Origin: JAGMES01 sp023128035
GTDB lineage: Bacteria > Bacillota > Halanaerobiia > DY22613
DNA length: 45,626 nt
Assembly (NCBI GenBank): GCA_030627905.1
Contig: DAOVRZ010000035.1
Location: 1-45,626 of the forward strand
Reading direction: 5' to 3'
The notes below the pieces were generated by a model, which worked only from the letters and a program-made list of their open reading frames with translations, was not told the DNA's origin and did not search any database. Shown here in pieces: positions 17,809 through 28,420 of the stretch (position 1 is the first letter of the stretch; each line of letters begins with the position of its first letter). Position numbers and translations under genes: made by a program.

Positions 17809-18558
17809 TTAATTAAATTTTGCCAGTGCTTCTTCTGCATCTTTTTTTATCTGAGGAGCTAATGATTCATTATTAAGTGGCATCGATACGATTGTTTCTA
17901 AAACTTTTTTTGCCTCTTTTTTATTATTTAAGTTGTTGTAAGCACGATACAAACCCCACTGAAATTCAAAACTATCAGGTGTGACATCTACTGCCTGCTT
18001 TGCATAACTTAAGGCCTTTTTCTTATCCCCAAAACTTAATGGCCAACCAGGAGCATCCATATACAGAGTTGCTATTAAATAATATGCATAGTCAAATAAA
18101 GGTTCAATTTCAATAGTGCGTTCTAGATGTTCTCTCATGGGTTTTAACATAAATAAGCTAGTTAATATGCCTTTTTCCTGACCAATTTGACCAATAAGCA
18201 CAGCCATCCAAAAATGGGCATTGGGTTCATTAGCCTCTAACTCCAGCGACTGTTCAACATAACTTTTTGCCTTATTCCAACCATCGATCTTATCGTCAGA
18301 ATTTATAGCTAAATAATTGTGAATTCTACCCATTCTCCATACGACTTGCCCATTATTCGGAAAAGCTTTATTTAAATCATTTAATATCTCCAATGATTCC
18401 AGAAGATATTTTTCTTCAAGATCTACATTGTATTTTTGAAAGACTGTGTCAGATAACTCTAACTTGTCAGTAAGAGAGTCAGAAGCTTGTACTGCAATTG
18501 TCCCAACCATCATCAAAAGCACTAACATAATAACTACTTTAAATCCATATTTTATCAT
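17809..18558 (-). CDS. secreted tetratricopeptide-repeat protein
   Basis: A 249-residue protein with a signal peptide (hydrophobic 7-22, cleavage near VQASDS) followed by TPR-like helices across the rest: NLDLEEKYLLESLEILNDL region, NGQVVWRMGRIHNYLA, AKSYVEQSLELEANEPNAHFWMAVLIGQIG, FDYAYYLIATLYMDAPGWP and ALSYAKQAVDVTPDSFEFQWGLYRAYNNL. It is a periplasmic scaffold by prediction; no enzyme motif is seen. A TTG nine bases upstream is in frame, but ATG at 18558 follows AAAGGAGA at proper spacing. Its place between transporter genes suggests a role with export or self-protection, by context only. Confidence 0.75.
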   Translation of the reverse strand: MIKYGFKVVIMLVLLMMVGTIAVQASDSLTDKLELSDTVFQKYNVDLEEKYLLESLEILNDLNKAFPNNGQVVWRMGRIHNYLAINSDDKIDGWNKAKSYVEQSLELEANEPNAHFWMAVLIGQIGQEKGILTSLFMLKPMREHLERTIEIEPLFDYAYYLIATLYMDAPGWPLSFGDKKKALSYAKQAVDVTPDSFEFQWGLYRAYNNLNNKKEAKKVLETIVSMPLNNESLAPQIKKDAEEALAKFN

Positions 18559-18634
18559 TGAACTCAATCTCCTTTTCGTGTTCTGTTTTTATTCTTTCTA
18601 CAATTGTATCATATTAATCATAAAAAACCAGATA

Positions 18635-19897
18635 CTACTTAATCTGTTCTACACCAACGACTTTCCCCTCATTACAGATACGGAGAGCTTTTTTCTTATC
18701 ATTTAAAAATAGTAGATACATAAAAAAGGTTCCCACTAAAGATAGTACAAAGATTAGTTTCCATGAAGTTTGAAACCCATAATTGTTAATAACAACGCCC
18801 ATAAAAGCAGGGCCTATAGCATAGCCCGCACCAGAAATAATCAACAATACTGCATTAAATCTCCCTCGATATTGTTCTGGTGCACTGTTTGCTATAAATA
18901 CTCCTGTGTTAGTTCGATCTAAGATCCGTCCCATAGTCCAGAAGAATGTTGAAATCATCAGAACCAGGTAACCTTTCGCAAAATAAAGCAACCCAAAGCC
19001 TATGGCAAAAAATATTCCGGCGATAACCATATTAAAGACAGCTTTATACTTATCGGTTAACTGAGTAATTAATACGGTAAATACCAGAACAACTATTGAG
19101 TTAAATGTCATGATAATGCCATAAACTTTAGCACCCTCACTCGGAAATAACTCATTAACATGAAGTGGGATTCCAAAAGAATGTTGGGAAAAGACGAAGG
19201 AATATAAAATTGCTACAACAGCAAAAAATATTATCTCTGGCTTTTTCAGAAATATTTTTATAAAACTCTCTTTTTTGTGAATATTATTTATAATAAGATT
19301 TTTTACTTCATTCTTTTTAAATGACTCTTCTAGAAATAAAATCACAACGAGGACGGCGACAATTTTTGCTAGTGCTTCACCAAAGAATAGCAACTTTATA
19401 TAATTTGCGAATAAAAATCCCGCGATCGAATATCCCAATGCGACACCAACATTATACCCTAAGTATAATAAGGAAAAAGCTGATTTTCTCTCTTCTGGTT
19501 TTGTCAAGTCAGCCACCATTGAATCGATTGCTGGCAAAATTGCAGTCGTAAATAAGTTGGCTAAAATCAAGATCCAGGGAACTAATGGAGAAGTCAGCAT
19601 AAAAGCAGCGACTATAAAGCATAATGCTGCTAAAAGCTGAAAGATGATAAATACATTTTTCCTGCCAATTTGATCGGCCAACTTACCTCCTAGTAATGAG
19701 CCTGGGGCAAATACTAAAGATGCAATCATTACATACATTCCTGCCAACTTTCCTTCTATACCCAATCTTTGTGTGAGAAATAAAGTCAAAAAAGGAATAA
19801 CAAATGTTCCAAGAGAATTAATTACTTGTACTACAAATAGTAAGTAAATGCTTCTGTGTAAATTAGAATATGGGCTTTTCCTTAATATTTTTATCAT
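18635..19897 (-). CDS. MFS transporter
   Basis: A 420-residue protein with about twelve membrane segments. The MFS loop 2-3 motif is present as GGKLADQIGRKN (about residues 71-82), and TQLTDKYKAVFN gives the weaker copy in the second half. The family pattern (GTFVIPFLTLFLTQRLG at the start, NTGVFIANSAPEQYRGRFNA later) is that of drug:H+ antiporters. It follows the terminal NRPS gene by 32 bases and precedes the second export block, so it likely moves the product or an intermediate over the inner membrane, or gives self-resistance. Confidence 0.85.
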   Translation of the reverse strand: MIKILRKSPYSNLHRSIYLLFVVQVINSLGTFVIPFLTLFLTQRLGIEGKLAGMYVMIASLVFAPGSLLGGKLADQIGRKNVFIIFQLLAALCFIVAAFMLTSPLVPWILILANLFTTAILPAIDSMVADLTKPEERKSAFSLLYLGYNVGVALGYSIAGFLFANYIKLLFFGEALAKIVAVLVVILFLEESFKKNEVKNLIINNIHKKESFIKIFLKKPEIIFFAVVAILYSFVFSQHSFGIPLHVNELFPSEGAKVYGIIMTFNSIVVLVFTVLITQLTDKYKAVFNMVIAGIFFAIGFGLLYFAKGYLVLMISTFFWTMGRILDRTNTGVFIANSAPEQYRGRFNAVLLIISGAGYAIGPAFMGVVINNYGFQTSWKLIFVLSLVGTFFMYLLFLNDKKKALRICNEGKVVGVEQIK

Positions 19898-19929
19898 TAA
19901 TTTACACCATCCCAGTAATAAATTTAAAA

Positions 19930-22900
19930 CTACATAATCTTTTCTAAAATTTTTCTTACTAAATCCGCATTCTTTTGAACTTCACCGGGAAATAGCATTC
20001 TATCATGTACTCCATAGCCCTGGTATGAATAAAATTCTTTTGTCGTGATCGTTGAAAACAGATCAGCAAACACTTCTTTTTCGCTTTGCTTTTCTTCTCG
20101 ATTTTCAGAAATTATTGAATGTACATTGGCATTTATTCTTCCCATATCTCCTAAACTAAAATGGAATACCGAATGTTGTATAGCATCATTAACAATTTTA
20201 TTCATATTTTCATGAGAAACATTGATCGGAGCCTTCTCGACTATTTCTATAAATATATCTTCCAATTCTTTAAATTCTGCTTCTGTTATAATAGTCTTTT
20301 CTTGTAAATTAAAGGCATCTAATAAAATAACGTCTGAAACTTGTCGCCCATGTTTCTCCAATTCATGTATTACCTCAAATGCAATATTTCCACCAGAACA
20401 ATAACCAACAAGAATTAATTTGCCTTCTGGCTGAGCTTGATTAATTAGATTAACATATTGCTTGACTCTATCTTCTTCTTTTATAAAGTTGAAACTGTAA
20501 AATGAATAGTTTGGAAGAAGATTTGCCAGTCCCATAAAAATAAATCCAAAGCCCAATCCACCAGGAAAACCAAATATTTTCTTGTCTTTTCCAGGATTGA
20601 AGTGTAAATAGGAATCACTGCCATATTGCTCATAATACCTTTCTTCCAAAAACCAGTCTCCCACATTCGTTTTAGAATCTTGAGTTTGAGCGGTTCTAAT
20701 ATGTTGACTTAATTCTCTAATGGTATTATATTGAAAAATAACCTGAATATTTTCAAACTTGAGATTATATTTCTGGAGTCTTGCAGGCATTTGAATGACA
20801 TTAATGGATGTTCCGCCCAGCAAAAAGAAATTGTCATCAATGCTAATCTTGCAGATTCCGAGAATTTCTTGCCAAACAGTTACCAAAGTATCTTCGATTT
20901 CATTTCGGGGTGAAACAAAATCAGTATTATTTGAATAATTTTTTACATCTGGCAATGCATCTTTTTCCAACTTACCGTTACTCGTTACAGGAATCTTCTC
21001 TAACTGAATAAAGTAAGAAGGGATCATATACTCAGGTAACTCTTTACTCAAATATTCTCTTAAATTCTTTGGGTTCATATCATTGTTAGCAACCACATAA
21101 GCAACAAGTTTTTGTTCATCGGGGGAAAAATATTTAGCTATTACAACAGCTTCCTTTATTTCCTTATGCTCATGAAGCCTGGTGCTGATCTCCTCAAGCT
21201 CAATTCTATAGCCTCGAATTTTTACTTGCTGGTCTACTCTTCCTATATACTCTATAGTACCATTATGTAACCATTTTGCCATATCTCCAGTTTTATACAT
21301 TTTCTGACCAGAAATAAATGGGTTATCTAGAAATCGATCTGCTACCAATTCAGGCTTGTTGATGTAGCCTCTCGCAATCCCAACTCCGGATATATACATC
21401 TCTCCAATGACTTCATAACCAACAGGAGCTAATTTATGATTCAGAATATAGATCTGCACATTATCGATTGGCTTGCCAATGGATACGGATTTCCCTCTAT
21501 CTCTTTCATAATCATAAAGATAAGTCATACACCCCACTGTTGCTTCTGTTGGACCATATTCATTATAAATCTCTACTTTTTTACCGAAATTCTTGAAAAT
21601 ATCTTTCGCCAACTCGGTTTCTAAATTCTCTCCTCCTAAAATTAATCTCTTGATATTGTTTGGTTCTTTTTTGATATGACGAATTAATTTACAATGGGTT
21701 GGAGTTAACTTAATAATGCCAACTTTATCTTCGTTCACAATCTTCTCAAGCAAAATCTCACTTCTTTTACCTGTATAGATGATCACTGCATTTCCTGTTA
21801 CTAACGGGATAAAGATGGACGTTATAGTTAAATCAAAAGATATAGAAGTGTATAAAGGAAAGTCTAATTTTTCACCTTTCAGATACATTTTAGCTGCCCA
21901 GTTGATATAATTCACTGCGCTTCGATGTTCGATCATGACCCCTTTTGGCCTTCCTGTGGTGCCAGAAGTATATATCACATAAGCTAAATCATTAGGAGTA
22001 TTTACAATTGATAGATTCTTATCTTCCCCTTGATACAAAGCAGCGTCTGTTAGATCTATCACTGTTCCTATATAGCCGATCTCACTGGTGATAGCACTTT
22101 TACTTAATAAAACCTTGGCATTGCTATCTTCGAGCAAGAAGTTTACTCTATCCGCAGGATAATCCAGATCAATAGGTAAATAAGCCCTTCCAGCCTTTAA
22201 AACACCCATAATTCCTATGATCAATTCTACAGACCTCTCCATCATAATCCCAACTATATCATCCTTTATAACTCCCTTGGTTCTAAGTACTCTAGCAAGT
22301 TGATTCGCTTTTTTGTTTAATTCATCATACGTTATTTCTACGTTATCTTCTACCAGGGCAATCAGATGGGGAGAATCTTCTACCTGTTCTTCAAATAGTT
22401 GTTGAATCGTCTTATGATCTGGGTAAAGTTCTTTCGTGTCATTAAAATTGTAAAGAAGATCATTTTCCTCAGTTTTATCTAAGATATTAATTCCTTCAAT
22501 TATCATATCTGGCTTCTGGGTTATTTGCTCGACAATATTTAATAAATGTTTCTCGATTCGTTTAATGATCTCTTCATCGTAGATCATAGAGTTGTATTTC
22601 AATTCAATTTCAAGTTTATCGCCAGGAACCACAATAACAACCAGATCATAGTTTGTTTGTTCTATAGTTTCGAAGTCTTCAATAATAAATCCAACTTCTT
22701 CTTTTTTATCTAACTGACCTAAGAAATCCTCCATCGGATAGTTTTCAAAAACAACAATATGATTTATTAAACTTTGATTCAATATACTTTTAGATTGAAC
22801 TTCAGCTAAAGAAACATAGCCATATTTCTCAGAAACAATCATCTTATCAAAAGTTTCCTTTGCCATTTCGGTGAAAGAGAGATGACCTGCATTCTGCACC

Positions 22901-23802
22901 CTTACAGGTATGGTGTTAATAAATAACCCAACCATTGTTTCAATCCCAAGCACTTCAGCACTCCTACCAGATACAACCGATCCAAAGACTATATCTTCTG
23001 TATTATTATATTTCTGCAGCAGTACACCCCAAATCGTATGGATAACCGCACTGGTCGTTATTTTGTTAGTATGAGCAATATTAATGATCTTGGCTGTGGT
23101 CTCTGCCGGTATTGTAAATTCGTGTCTCTTTTGCAGATATTGTTTTTTACTTACAATCTTACTACCAGGAATAATAGCTGAATTTTCATAATCAGCTAGA
23201 TATGTAGCCCAGTAGTCTAGCAATTTTCCTTTATCCTGTTGGGACAACCAGGCAATATAATCACTATAGGGTTGTACTAGATATACGACGAGTGGTTCTC
23301 CTTGTTTAATGGAGGTGTAGAAATTTACAAGGTCACTAATGATAATTCCTAGACACCATCCATCTAGAATAATATGATGGAAACTCCAAGTGATTTTATA
23401 ATAATCAGAATCCAGCTTTAAAATTGAAACCCTGACCAGTAGGTCTCGCGTGAGATTAAACCCCTTCTCCCGCTCTTCTTCAACAAATTGATGAACAAAA
23501 TCTACTTTGTCCTCCATCTGTGAAATATCTCTAAAGTAAACTTCTGCTTCTCTCTTTTTTAGAACCCCTTGTAAAGGTCTAGTAACTTTTTTAAAGGTGA
23601 AAATTGTCCTGAGCACGTCATATTTTTCAATTACTTTGTTAAAACTTTTCTCAAAGATCTCTAAATCAATCTCTCCTCTCACTGTTAAAATTAATTGTTC
23701 AAAATAAAGACCAGATTCACCATCTTTAACATAGTGATATAACATCCCTTCTTGCATAGGGGATAAAGAATAAATATTTTGTATATCACTCTTTTTTATC
23801 AT
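19930..23802 (-). CDS. NRPS, C-A-T-TE, predicted Asn-specific terminal module
   Basis: Adds the last residue and releases the product. C domain about 1-440 with HHIILDGWC near 146, the form seen when the upstream residue is D. A domain about 460-950: YTSGTTGRPKG, NEYGPTE; reading the specificity pocket gives DLTKIGEVG(K), closest to the Asn code. T domain with GGTS near 995. TE 1045-1290: the nucleophile elbow is GYCSGG (TGT codon at 20398-20400), so Cys (near 1135) replaces the usual Ser; Asp in ILLDAF and His in GVHDRML complete the triad. ATG at 23802 is preceded by GAGGG; an in-frame ATG at 23814 has no RBS. N terminus IKKSDIQNIYSLSPMQEG is a typical acceptor docking segment. Confidence 0.9.
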   Translation of the reverse strand: MIKKSDIQNIYSLSPMQEGMLYHYVKDGESGLYFEQLILTVRGEIDLEIFEKSFNKVIEKYDVLRTIFTFKKVTRPLQGVLKKREAEVYFRDISQMEDKVDFVHQFVEEEREKGFNLTRDLLVRVSILKLDSDYYKITWSFHHIILDGWCLGIIISDLVNFYTSIKQGEPLVVYLVQPYSDYIAWLSQQDKGKLLDYWATYLADYENSAIIPGSKIVSKKQYLQKRHEFTIPAETTAKIINIAHTNKITTSAVIHTIWGVLLQKYNNTEDIVFGSVVSGRSAEVLGIETMVGLFINTIPVRVQNAGHLSFTEMAKETFDKMIVSEKYGYVSLAEVQSKSILNQSLINHIVVFENYPMEDFLGQLDKKEEVGFIIEDFETIEQTNYDLVVIVVPGDKLEIELKYNSMIYDEEIIKRIEKHLLNIVEQITQKPDMIIEGINILDKTEENDLLYNFNDTKELYPDHKTIQQLFEEQVEDSPHLIALVEDNVEITYDELNKKANQLARVLRTKGVIKDDIVGIMMERSVELIIGIMGVLKAGRAYLPIDLDYPADRVNFLLEDSNAKVLLSKSAITSEIGYIGTVIDLTDAALYQGEDKNLSIVNTPNDLAYVIYTSGTTGRPKGVMIEHRSAVNYINWAAKMYLKGEKLDFPLYTSISFDLTITSIFIPLVTGNAVIIYTGKRSEILLEKIVNEDKVGIIKLTPTHCKLIRHIKKEPNNIKRLILGGENLETELAKDIFKNFGKKVEIYNEYGPTEATVGCMTYLYDYERDRGKSVSIGKPIDNVQIYILNHKLAPVGYEVIGEMYISGVGIARGYINKPELVADRFLDNPFISGQKMYKTGDMAKWLHNGTIEYIGRVDQQVKIRGYRIELEEISTRLHEHKEIKEAVVIAKYFSPDEQKLVAYVVANNDMNPKNLREYLSKELPEYMIPSYFIQLEKIPVTSNGKLEKDALPDVKNYSNNTDFVSPRNEIEDTLVTVWQEILGICKISIDDNFFLLGGTSINVIQMPARLQKYNLKFENIQVIFQYNTIRELSQHIRTAQTQDSKTNVGDWFLEERYYEQYGSDSYLHFNPGKDKKIFGFPGGLGFGFIFMGLANLLPNYSFYSFNFIKEEDRVKQYVNLINQAQPEGKLILVGYCSGGNIAFEVIHELEKHGRQVSDVILLDAFNLQEKTIITEAEFKELEDIFIEIVEKAPINVSHENMNKIVNDAIQHSVFHFSLGDMGRINANVHSIISENREEKQSEKEVFADLFSTITTKEFYSYQGYGVHDRMLFPGEVQKNADLVRKILEKIM

Positions 23803-23843
23803 GATATCCCTCATTTCTAATTAGAATAAATCTGCTACATTAA

Positions 23844-26800
23844 TTAGCTAAATGCATCCTCCAATTCATCAAAGAATTGGTCAACATCCACTTCAGTAAG
23901 ATTTTTCTCCGTATAATCACTTAATGTCATTTCAGTTTCATCCTTATTAATGCAGTGATTTATACTCCCTATTAGATTGGCTTTGTATTTTTCTGCAAAT
24001 TCTATGATTGTATTTCGATCATATTGTTTTTTACTATAATCAATTACAATTTCCAATATGCCATCAACCATAATTCCTGTGATGTTTAGTATATGAGGTC
24101 TTTTAAATTCTGGATGTACCTCACCATCGCTAAACATATCGACCAACTGGTATAAGCCAGCATCCTCATCCTTATCAAATTGGCCCAAATAATTAAAACA
24201 TATTTCTGGTTCCAGTCTAAATTTTAAATCTTGATTCTTTTCTGGTGCTGTTAGGTACCTTAGTATTCCATAGCCAATACCCTTATTTTGCACACTTCGT
24301 AACTTCTCTTTAGTATTTTTTATCGCTGCTGCAATATCAGCATCTTTTTCAATTTTGAAAATTACCGGATATACTGAAGTAAACCAACCTACTGTTCTTG
24401 TTAAATCGATCTCCGGCATAATCTCTTCACGACCATGACTCTCTAAATTAATTAAAACGTGTTCTACCTTACCCCATTCAGATACTGTTAAAGCCAAAGA
24501 AGCTAATAAAATATCATTAATTTCAGTACTATAGACTTTATTAACATTTTTTAATAAATGTTCAGAGTCACTTTTAGATAGTTGAGAAGATACCATCTCA
24601 GTATCACTAATTTTGTTTTCCTTACTATCATAGTCTGTTGGAATTACTGGTATTTCTAGCGAATCAAATTTTTTCCAGTACTCCTTTTCCTTCAAAAATT
24701 TATCCGAATTGGCAAAGTCATTCAACTTTTCAGACCACTCTTTGAATGAAGTTGTCTTTGCTGGAAGAGTTGCATTTTCATTAGCAGCCAACTGTAAATA
24801 TACTCCAGCAAAATCTTCTAGTAGAATCCTCCAAGAGATTCCGTCAACTACTAAATGGTGAATAATTATTAATAGATACGTTCCATGATCCGTCTTAAAT
24901 AACCCCAGTTTAACTAGTGGGCCTGCATTTAGATTTATACTACCATTAAGTTGGAGAGATTTTTCTTTGATCTTTTCATTATATTTATCATCATCTGAGA
25001 AATCGTAGACCTGTAATTCTAGCAGATTTCCCTCCAATCCCGAATTAATTTGTCTAATTTCTGTTTCTGTTTTAATCAAAACCATTCTCAAAGCATCGTG
25101 GTGTTCAATTAATTTTTCAAAGGTTCTTTTCACAAGTTGTTCATCGAAGCCGTCCTTGTTGAATAGCATCATTGACTGATTGAAATGATTTATTAGAGAA
25201 ACGTCTTCTTCTATGAATCGTTTCTGAATGGGAGTTAACATTACAGGTCCTTGTACTATACCCTGCTCTGCGATATTTTTTACAGTTTGGACATGATAAC
25301 TTAAAACCGCAATCGTTGGATAATCCATCAGATTTTTTAAATCAAACCGTAAATTATACTTTTGTAGCCTGGACGAAATTTGAATTCCTTTAATTGAATC
25401 TCCACCCAAGGCAAAAAAGTCATCATTAATACCTACCTTCTCAACTTTGAGAACCTGTTGCCACACTCCTACCAACTTTTCTTCAATGTTATTTCGTGGA
25501 GCAACATATTCAATACCGGTATTAATCTCGCCATGAGGTTCAGGTAACTCTTTTTCGTCAATCTTCCCATTTCGGTTTAGAGGCATCTCTTCTAACTGAA
25601 CAAAGTAAGCCGGGATCATATAATCAGGTAAATCTGTAGCTAAAAATGTTCTTAATTCTGCGACAACAGGGCTATGTTCTGTAATTATATAAGCACATAT
25701 ATAACTCACACCATCCTCATCTTTCCTGCTAATCACAACCGCCTCTTTAATATCTGGATGTTCAACTAATTTATTGTTAATCTCCTTTAACTCGATTCTA
25801 AAACCCCTGATTTTGACCTGTTTATCTATTCTTCCAACAAATTCGATATTTCCATCTGGTAATCTTTTCGCTAGGTCACCAGTTCTATATAGTCTTTCTC
25901 CGAAGTGGAAGGGATTTTCCACAAATTTTTCTTTAGTGAGTTCTGGTTTATTCAGATATCCTCTAGCTACCCCTTCACCACCAATGTACAACTCTCCGCA
26001 AACACCCGTTGGTACGGGATGCAGATTTTTATCTAATAAATAAATTTGAACATTAGCACCTGGGACTCCAAGAGGAACAGATTTACCAGTATTTATCATT
26101 GGATCATACTTATAGATCATACATCCCACTACTGTCTCCGTTGGACCATATTCATTAAGTATTTCAATTTTGCCTGCAAAATTATCATAAATATCTTTTG
26201 CTAGATTTGTTTCCAAGTTTTCTCCACCCAGAATAAATCGTTTTACATGGGAATCTTTCAGATTTTCATATCTTAATAACTTAAAATGTGATGGAGTTAA
26301 TTTGACAACATCAACTTTATTGTCCCTTATTACTTGTTGGATCAAGAATTGATTCTGTTTCGCTTCATAAACTACTATGGTATTACCAGTAATCATTGGC
26401 GTAAAGATAGATGTCACGGTTAAATCAAAGGAAATAGAAGTGTATAACGGAAAATTGGCTCTTTCACCTTTGGTGTACACCTGGGCAGCCCACCAAATAT
26501 AATTTACAAGTCCGCGATGCTCTACCATTACCCCCTTAGGCTTACCAGTGGTTCCAGAAGTGTAAATGATGTATACTAAATCAGAATAGCTAGCGCTTTT
26601 CTCTAAGTTTGAAGTATCACCCTGGTACAGGCTTTCATCTTGTAGATCAAAAACAGTTCCAGTAAAAGCCAGATTACTAGCTATATCTTTGTTCGTTAAC
26701 AAAATCTCAGTGTTACTGTCTTTTAGTATGTAATCGATCCTGTCTGCCGGATACTCAACATCTATGGGTAAATAGGCACCTCCTGCTTTTAAGATAGCCA

Positions 26801-28379
26801 GAATTCCTATGACCAATTCGATAGACCGATCTGCCATAATACCAATTATAGAATTAGGGTTTACTCCATTTGTCTTAAGCGTCCGGGCCAACTGATTCGC
26901 CCTTTCATTCAAAACTCGATAACTAATCTGGCGCTCTTCATAGGTAACTGCTATATTTTCCGAGGTTTTCTCAACCTGTTCCTCAAAAAGCTTGTGAATG
27001 GTCTGATCTGCAGGATAAGAGCCTTTAGTTTCGTTAAAGCGATAGAGCACCTCATCACTTTCTGCATCTGTCAATACTTTAATCTTTGATAACTTGACAT
27101 CTACATCCTCAACCACTTGACTCATGATATTTTTAAAATGTACTCCAAGATTTTTAATTAAATCTGTCTCATAAATCCGCTGATTATAGGTTAACCTTAC
27201 CAGCAATTCATCTCCAGGTACAACTGTTACTCCCAAGTCATAATTGATTTGCTCAAAAATTTCACATTCATCCAAATTAATTTGAACTGGAATTTTCATG
27301 CTATCTAAAGGGTAATTTTCAAAAGCCACAATATGGTTTATTAAGTTATTCTTCAATTCACTTTCAGCCTGAATCTTTGCTAAAGAGATATAGCTATATT
27401 TATTAGACTGAACAAAATCATTCTGTGTTCTTTTTAATAAGGTAATAAAAGTATCATTTTTTTTTGTTTTGATTCGAACTGGAATAGTATTAATGAACAA
27501 ACCTACCATTGTCACAATCCCCGGAAGGTCAATGTTTCTTCCAGATACAACCGATCCAAAAATCACATCATCCGTATTGTTATACCTTTGTAACATGATC
27601 CCCCAGACTGTTTGGAAAATGGTGTTCATTGTAATCTGATGTTCTTTCGTAATAGCATCTAATTTTTCAACCAAACCTCTCTCAACAACAAAATCATATT
27701 CCTGACGTATAAACTCGTTCCCCTTCTTCGGATCAGTAGGGAAAACAGCCGTATTTTCATAATCAGAGAGCCTTTCTTGCCAATAATTGCAAGCCATCTC
27801 TTCACTTTGTTGTTTTAACCAATTGATATATGAACTAAATGGCTGTACTGAAGGTAAATTTTTTGACTTTCCTTGCTTTAAACTCGCATATATTTGAAAT
27901 AATTCTTGAATTACAATACCTGTACACCATCCATCCATAATAATATGATGATGACTCCAAACCAACTTACAACGACTAGCACCTATCTTTAATAAAGTTA
28001 TCCTAAGTAAGACATCTTTGGACAAGTCGAAAGTTTTCGACTTGTCCTTTCTTTTAAAATCGTCTAGATAAGCTTTTTGCTCTTTACCTGTCAGATAAGA
28101 TATATCTTCAAATATAACATGACCTCTTCTTTGCTTTAAAACAACTTGTTTGGGAGTTGGTATATTTTGAAAGACAAAAATTGTTCTAAAAACTTCATGT
28201 CTTTCTATCAATTTGTTAAAACTCTCTTGAAGAATTTCCAAATCCAGACTCTCGTCCAATGCCAAGATTGTTTGTTCAAAATATAAGTCAGAATCTTGAT
28301 CAACCAAGTAATAATATAGCATACCTTCCTGCATTGGAGATAGAGAATATATCTTTTCTATTTCTGCTCCTTTTCCCAT
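23844..28379 (-). CDS. NRPS, C-A-T-E, predicted D-Asn module
   Basis: A 1511-residue single module. C domain with HHHIIMDGWC near 148 (D-residue-accepting type, matching the E domain upstream). A domain about 460-960: YTSGTTGKPKG near 610, NEYGPTE near 743; pocket reading DLTKIGEVG(K), closest to Asn. T domain GGDSIKG near 991. Epimerisation domain about 1055-1480 with HHLVVDGISWR near 1176, ESHGRE, RTVGWFTS and FNYLGQ; all key segments are present, so it should be active. The C-terminal tail DVDQFFDELEDAF is a short acidic donor docking helix. Its A domain is very like that of the next gene (SFDLT.TSIF, LGGENLET), which suggests duplication. Confidence 0.92.
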   Translation of the reverse strand: MGKGAEIEKIYSLSPMQEGMLYYYLVDQDSDLYFEQTILALDESLDLEILQESFNKLIERHEVFRTIFVFQNIPTPKQVVLKQRRGHVIFEDISYLTGKEQKAYLDDFKRKDKSKTFDLSKDVLLRITLLKIGASRCKLVWSHHHIIMDGWCTGIVIQELFQIYASLKQGKSKNLPSVQPFSSYINWLKQQSEEMACNYWQERLSDYENTAVFPTDPKKGNEFIRQEYDFVVERGLVEKLDAITKEHQITMNTIFQTVWGIMLQRYNNTDDVIFGSVVSGRNIDLPGIVTMVGLFINTIPVRIKTKKNDTFITLLKRTQNDFVQSNKYSYISLAKIQAESELKNNLINHIVAFENYPLDSMKIPVQINLDECEIFEQINYDLGVTVVPGDELLVRLTYNQRIYETDLIKNLGVHFKNIMSQVVEDVDVKLSKIKVLTDAESDEVLYRFNETKGSYPADQTIHKLFEEQVEKTSENIAVTYEERQISYRVLNERANQLARTLKTNGVNPNSIIGIMADRSIELVIGILAILKAGGAYLPIDVEYPADRIDYILKDSNTEILLTNKDIASNLAFTGTVFDLQDESLYQGDTSNLEKSASYSDLVYIIYTSGTTGKPKGVMVEHRGLVNYIWWAAQVYTKGERANFPLYTSISFDLTVTSIFTPMITGNTIVVYEAKQNQFLIQQVIRDNKVDVVKLTPSHFKLLRYENLKDSHVKRFILGGENLETNLAKDIYDNFAGKIEILNEYGPTETVVGCMIYKYDPMINTGKSVPLGVPGANVQIYLLDKNLHPVPTGVCGELYIGGEGVARGYLNKPELTKEKFVENPFHFGERLYRTGDLAKRLPDGNIEFVGRIDKQVKIRGFRIELKEINNKLVEHPDIKEAVVISRKDEDGVSYICAYIITEHSPVVAELRTFLATDLPDYMIPAYFVQLEEMPLNRNGKIDEKELPEPHGEINTGIEYVAPRNNIEEKLVGVWQQVLKVEKVGINDDFFALGGDSIKGIQISSRLQKYNLRFDLKNLMDYPTIAVLSYHVQTVKNIAEQGIVQGPVMLTPIQKRFIEEDVSLINHFNQSMMLFNKDGFDEQLVKRTFEKLIEHHDALRMVLIKTETEIRQINSGLEGNLLELQVYDFSDDDKYNEKIKEKSLQLNGSINLNAGPLVKLGLFKTDHGTYLLIIIHHLVVDGISWRILLEDFAGVYLQLAANENATLPAKTTSFKEWSEKLNDFANSDKFLKEKEYWKKFDSLEIPVIPTDYDSKENKISDTEMVSSQLSKSDSEHLLKNVNKVYSTEINDILLASLALTVSEWGKVEHVLINLESHGREEIMPEIDLTRTVGWFTSVYPVIFKIEKDADIAAAIKNTKEKLRSVQNKGIGYGILRYLTAPEKNQDLKFRLEPEICFNYLGQFDKDEDAGLYQLVDMFSDGEVHPEFKRPHILNITGIMVDGILEIVIDYSKKQYDRNTIIEFAEKYKANLIGSINHCINKDETEMTLSDYTEKNLTEVDVDQFFDELEDAFS

Positions 28380-28420
28380 TTTACCCTATTCCCTCCTAAT
28401 CGTTTGCTTGCTCAAAGATT

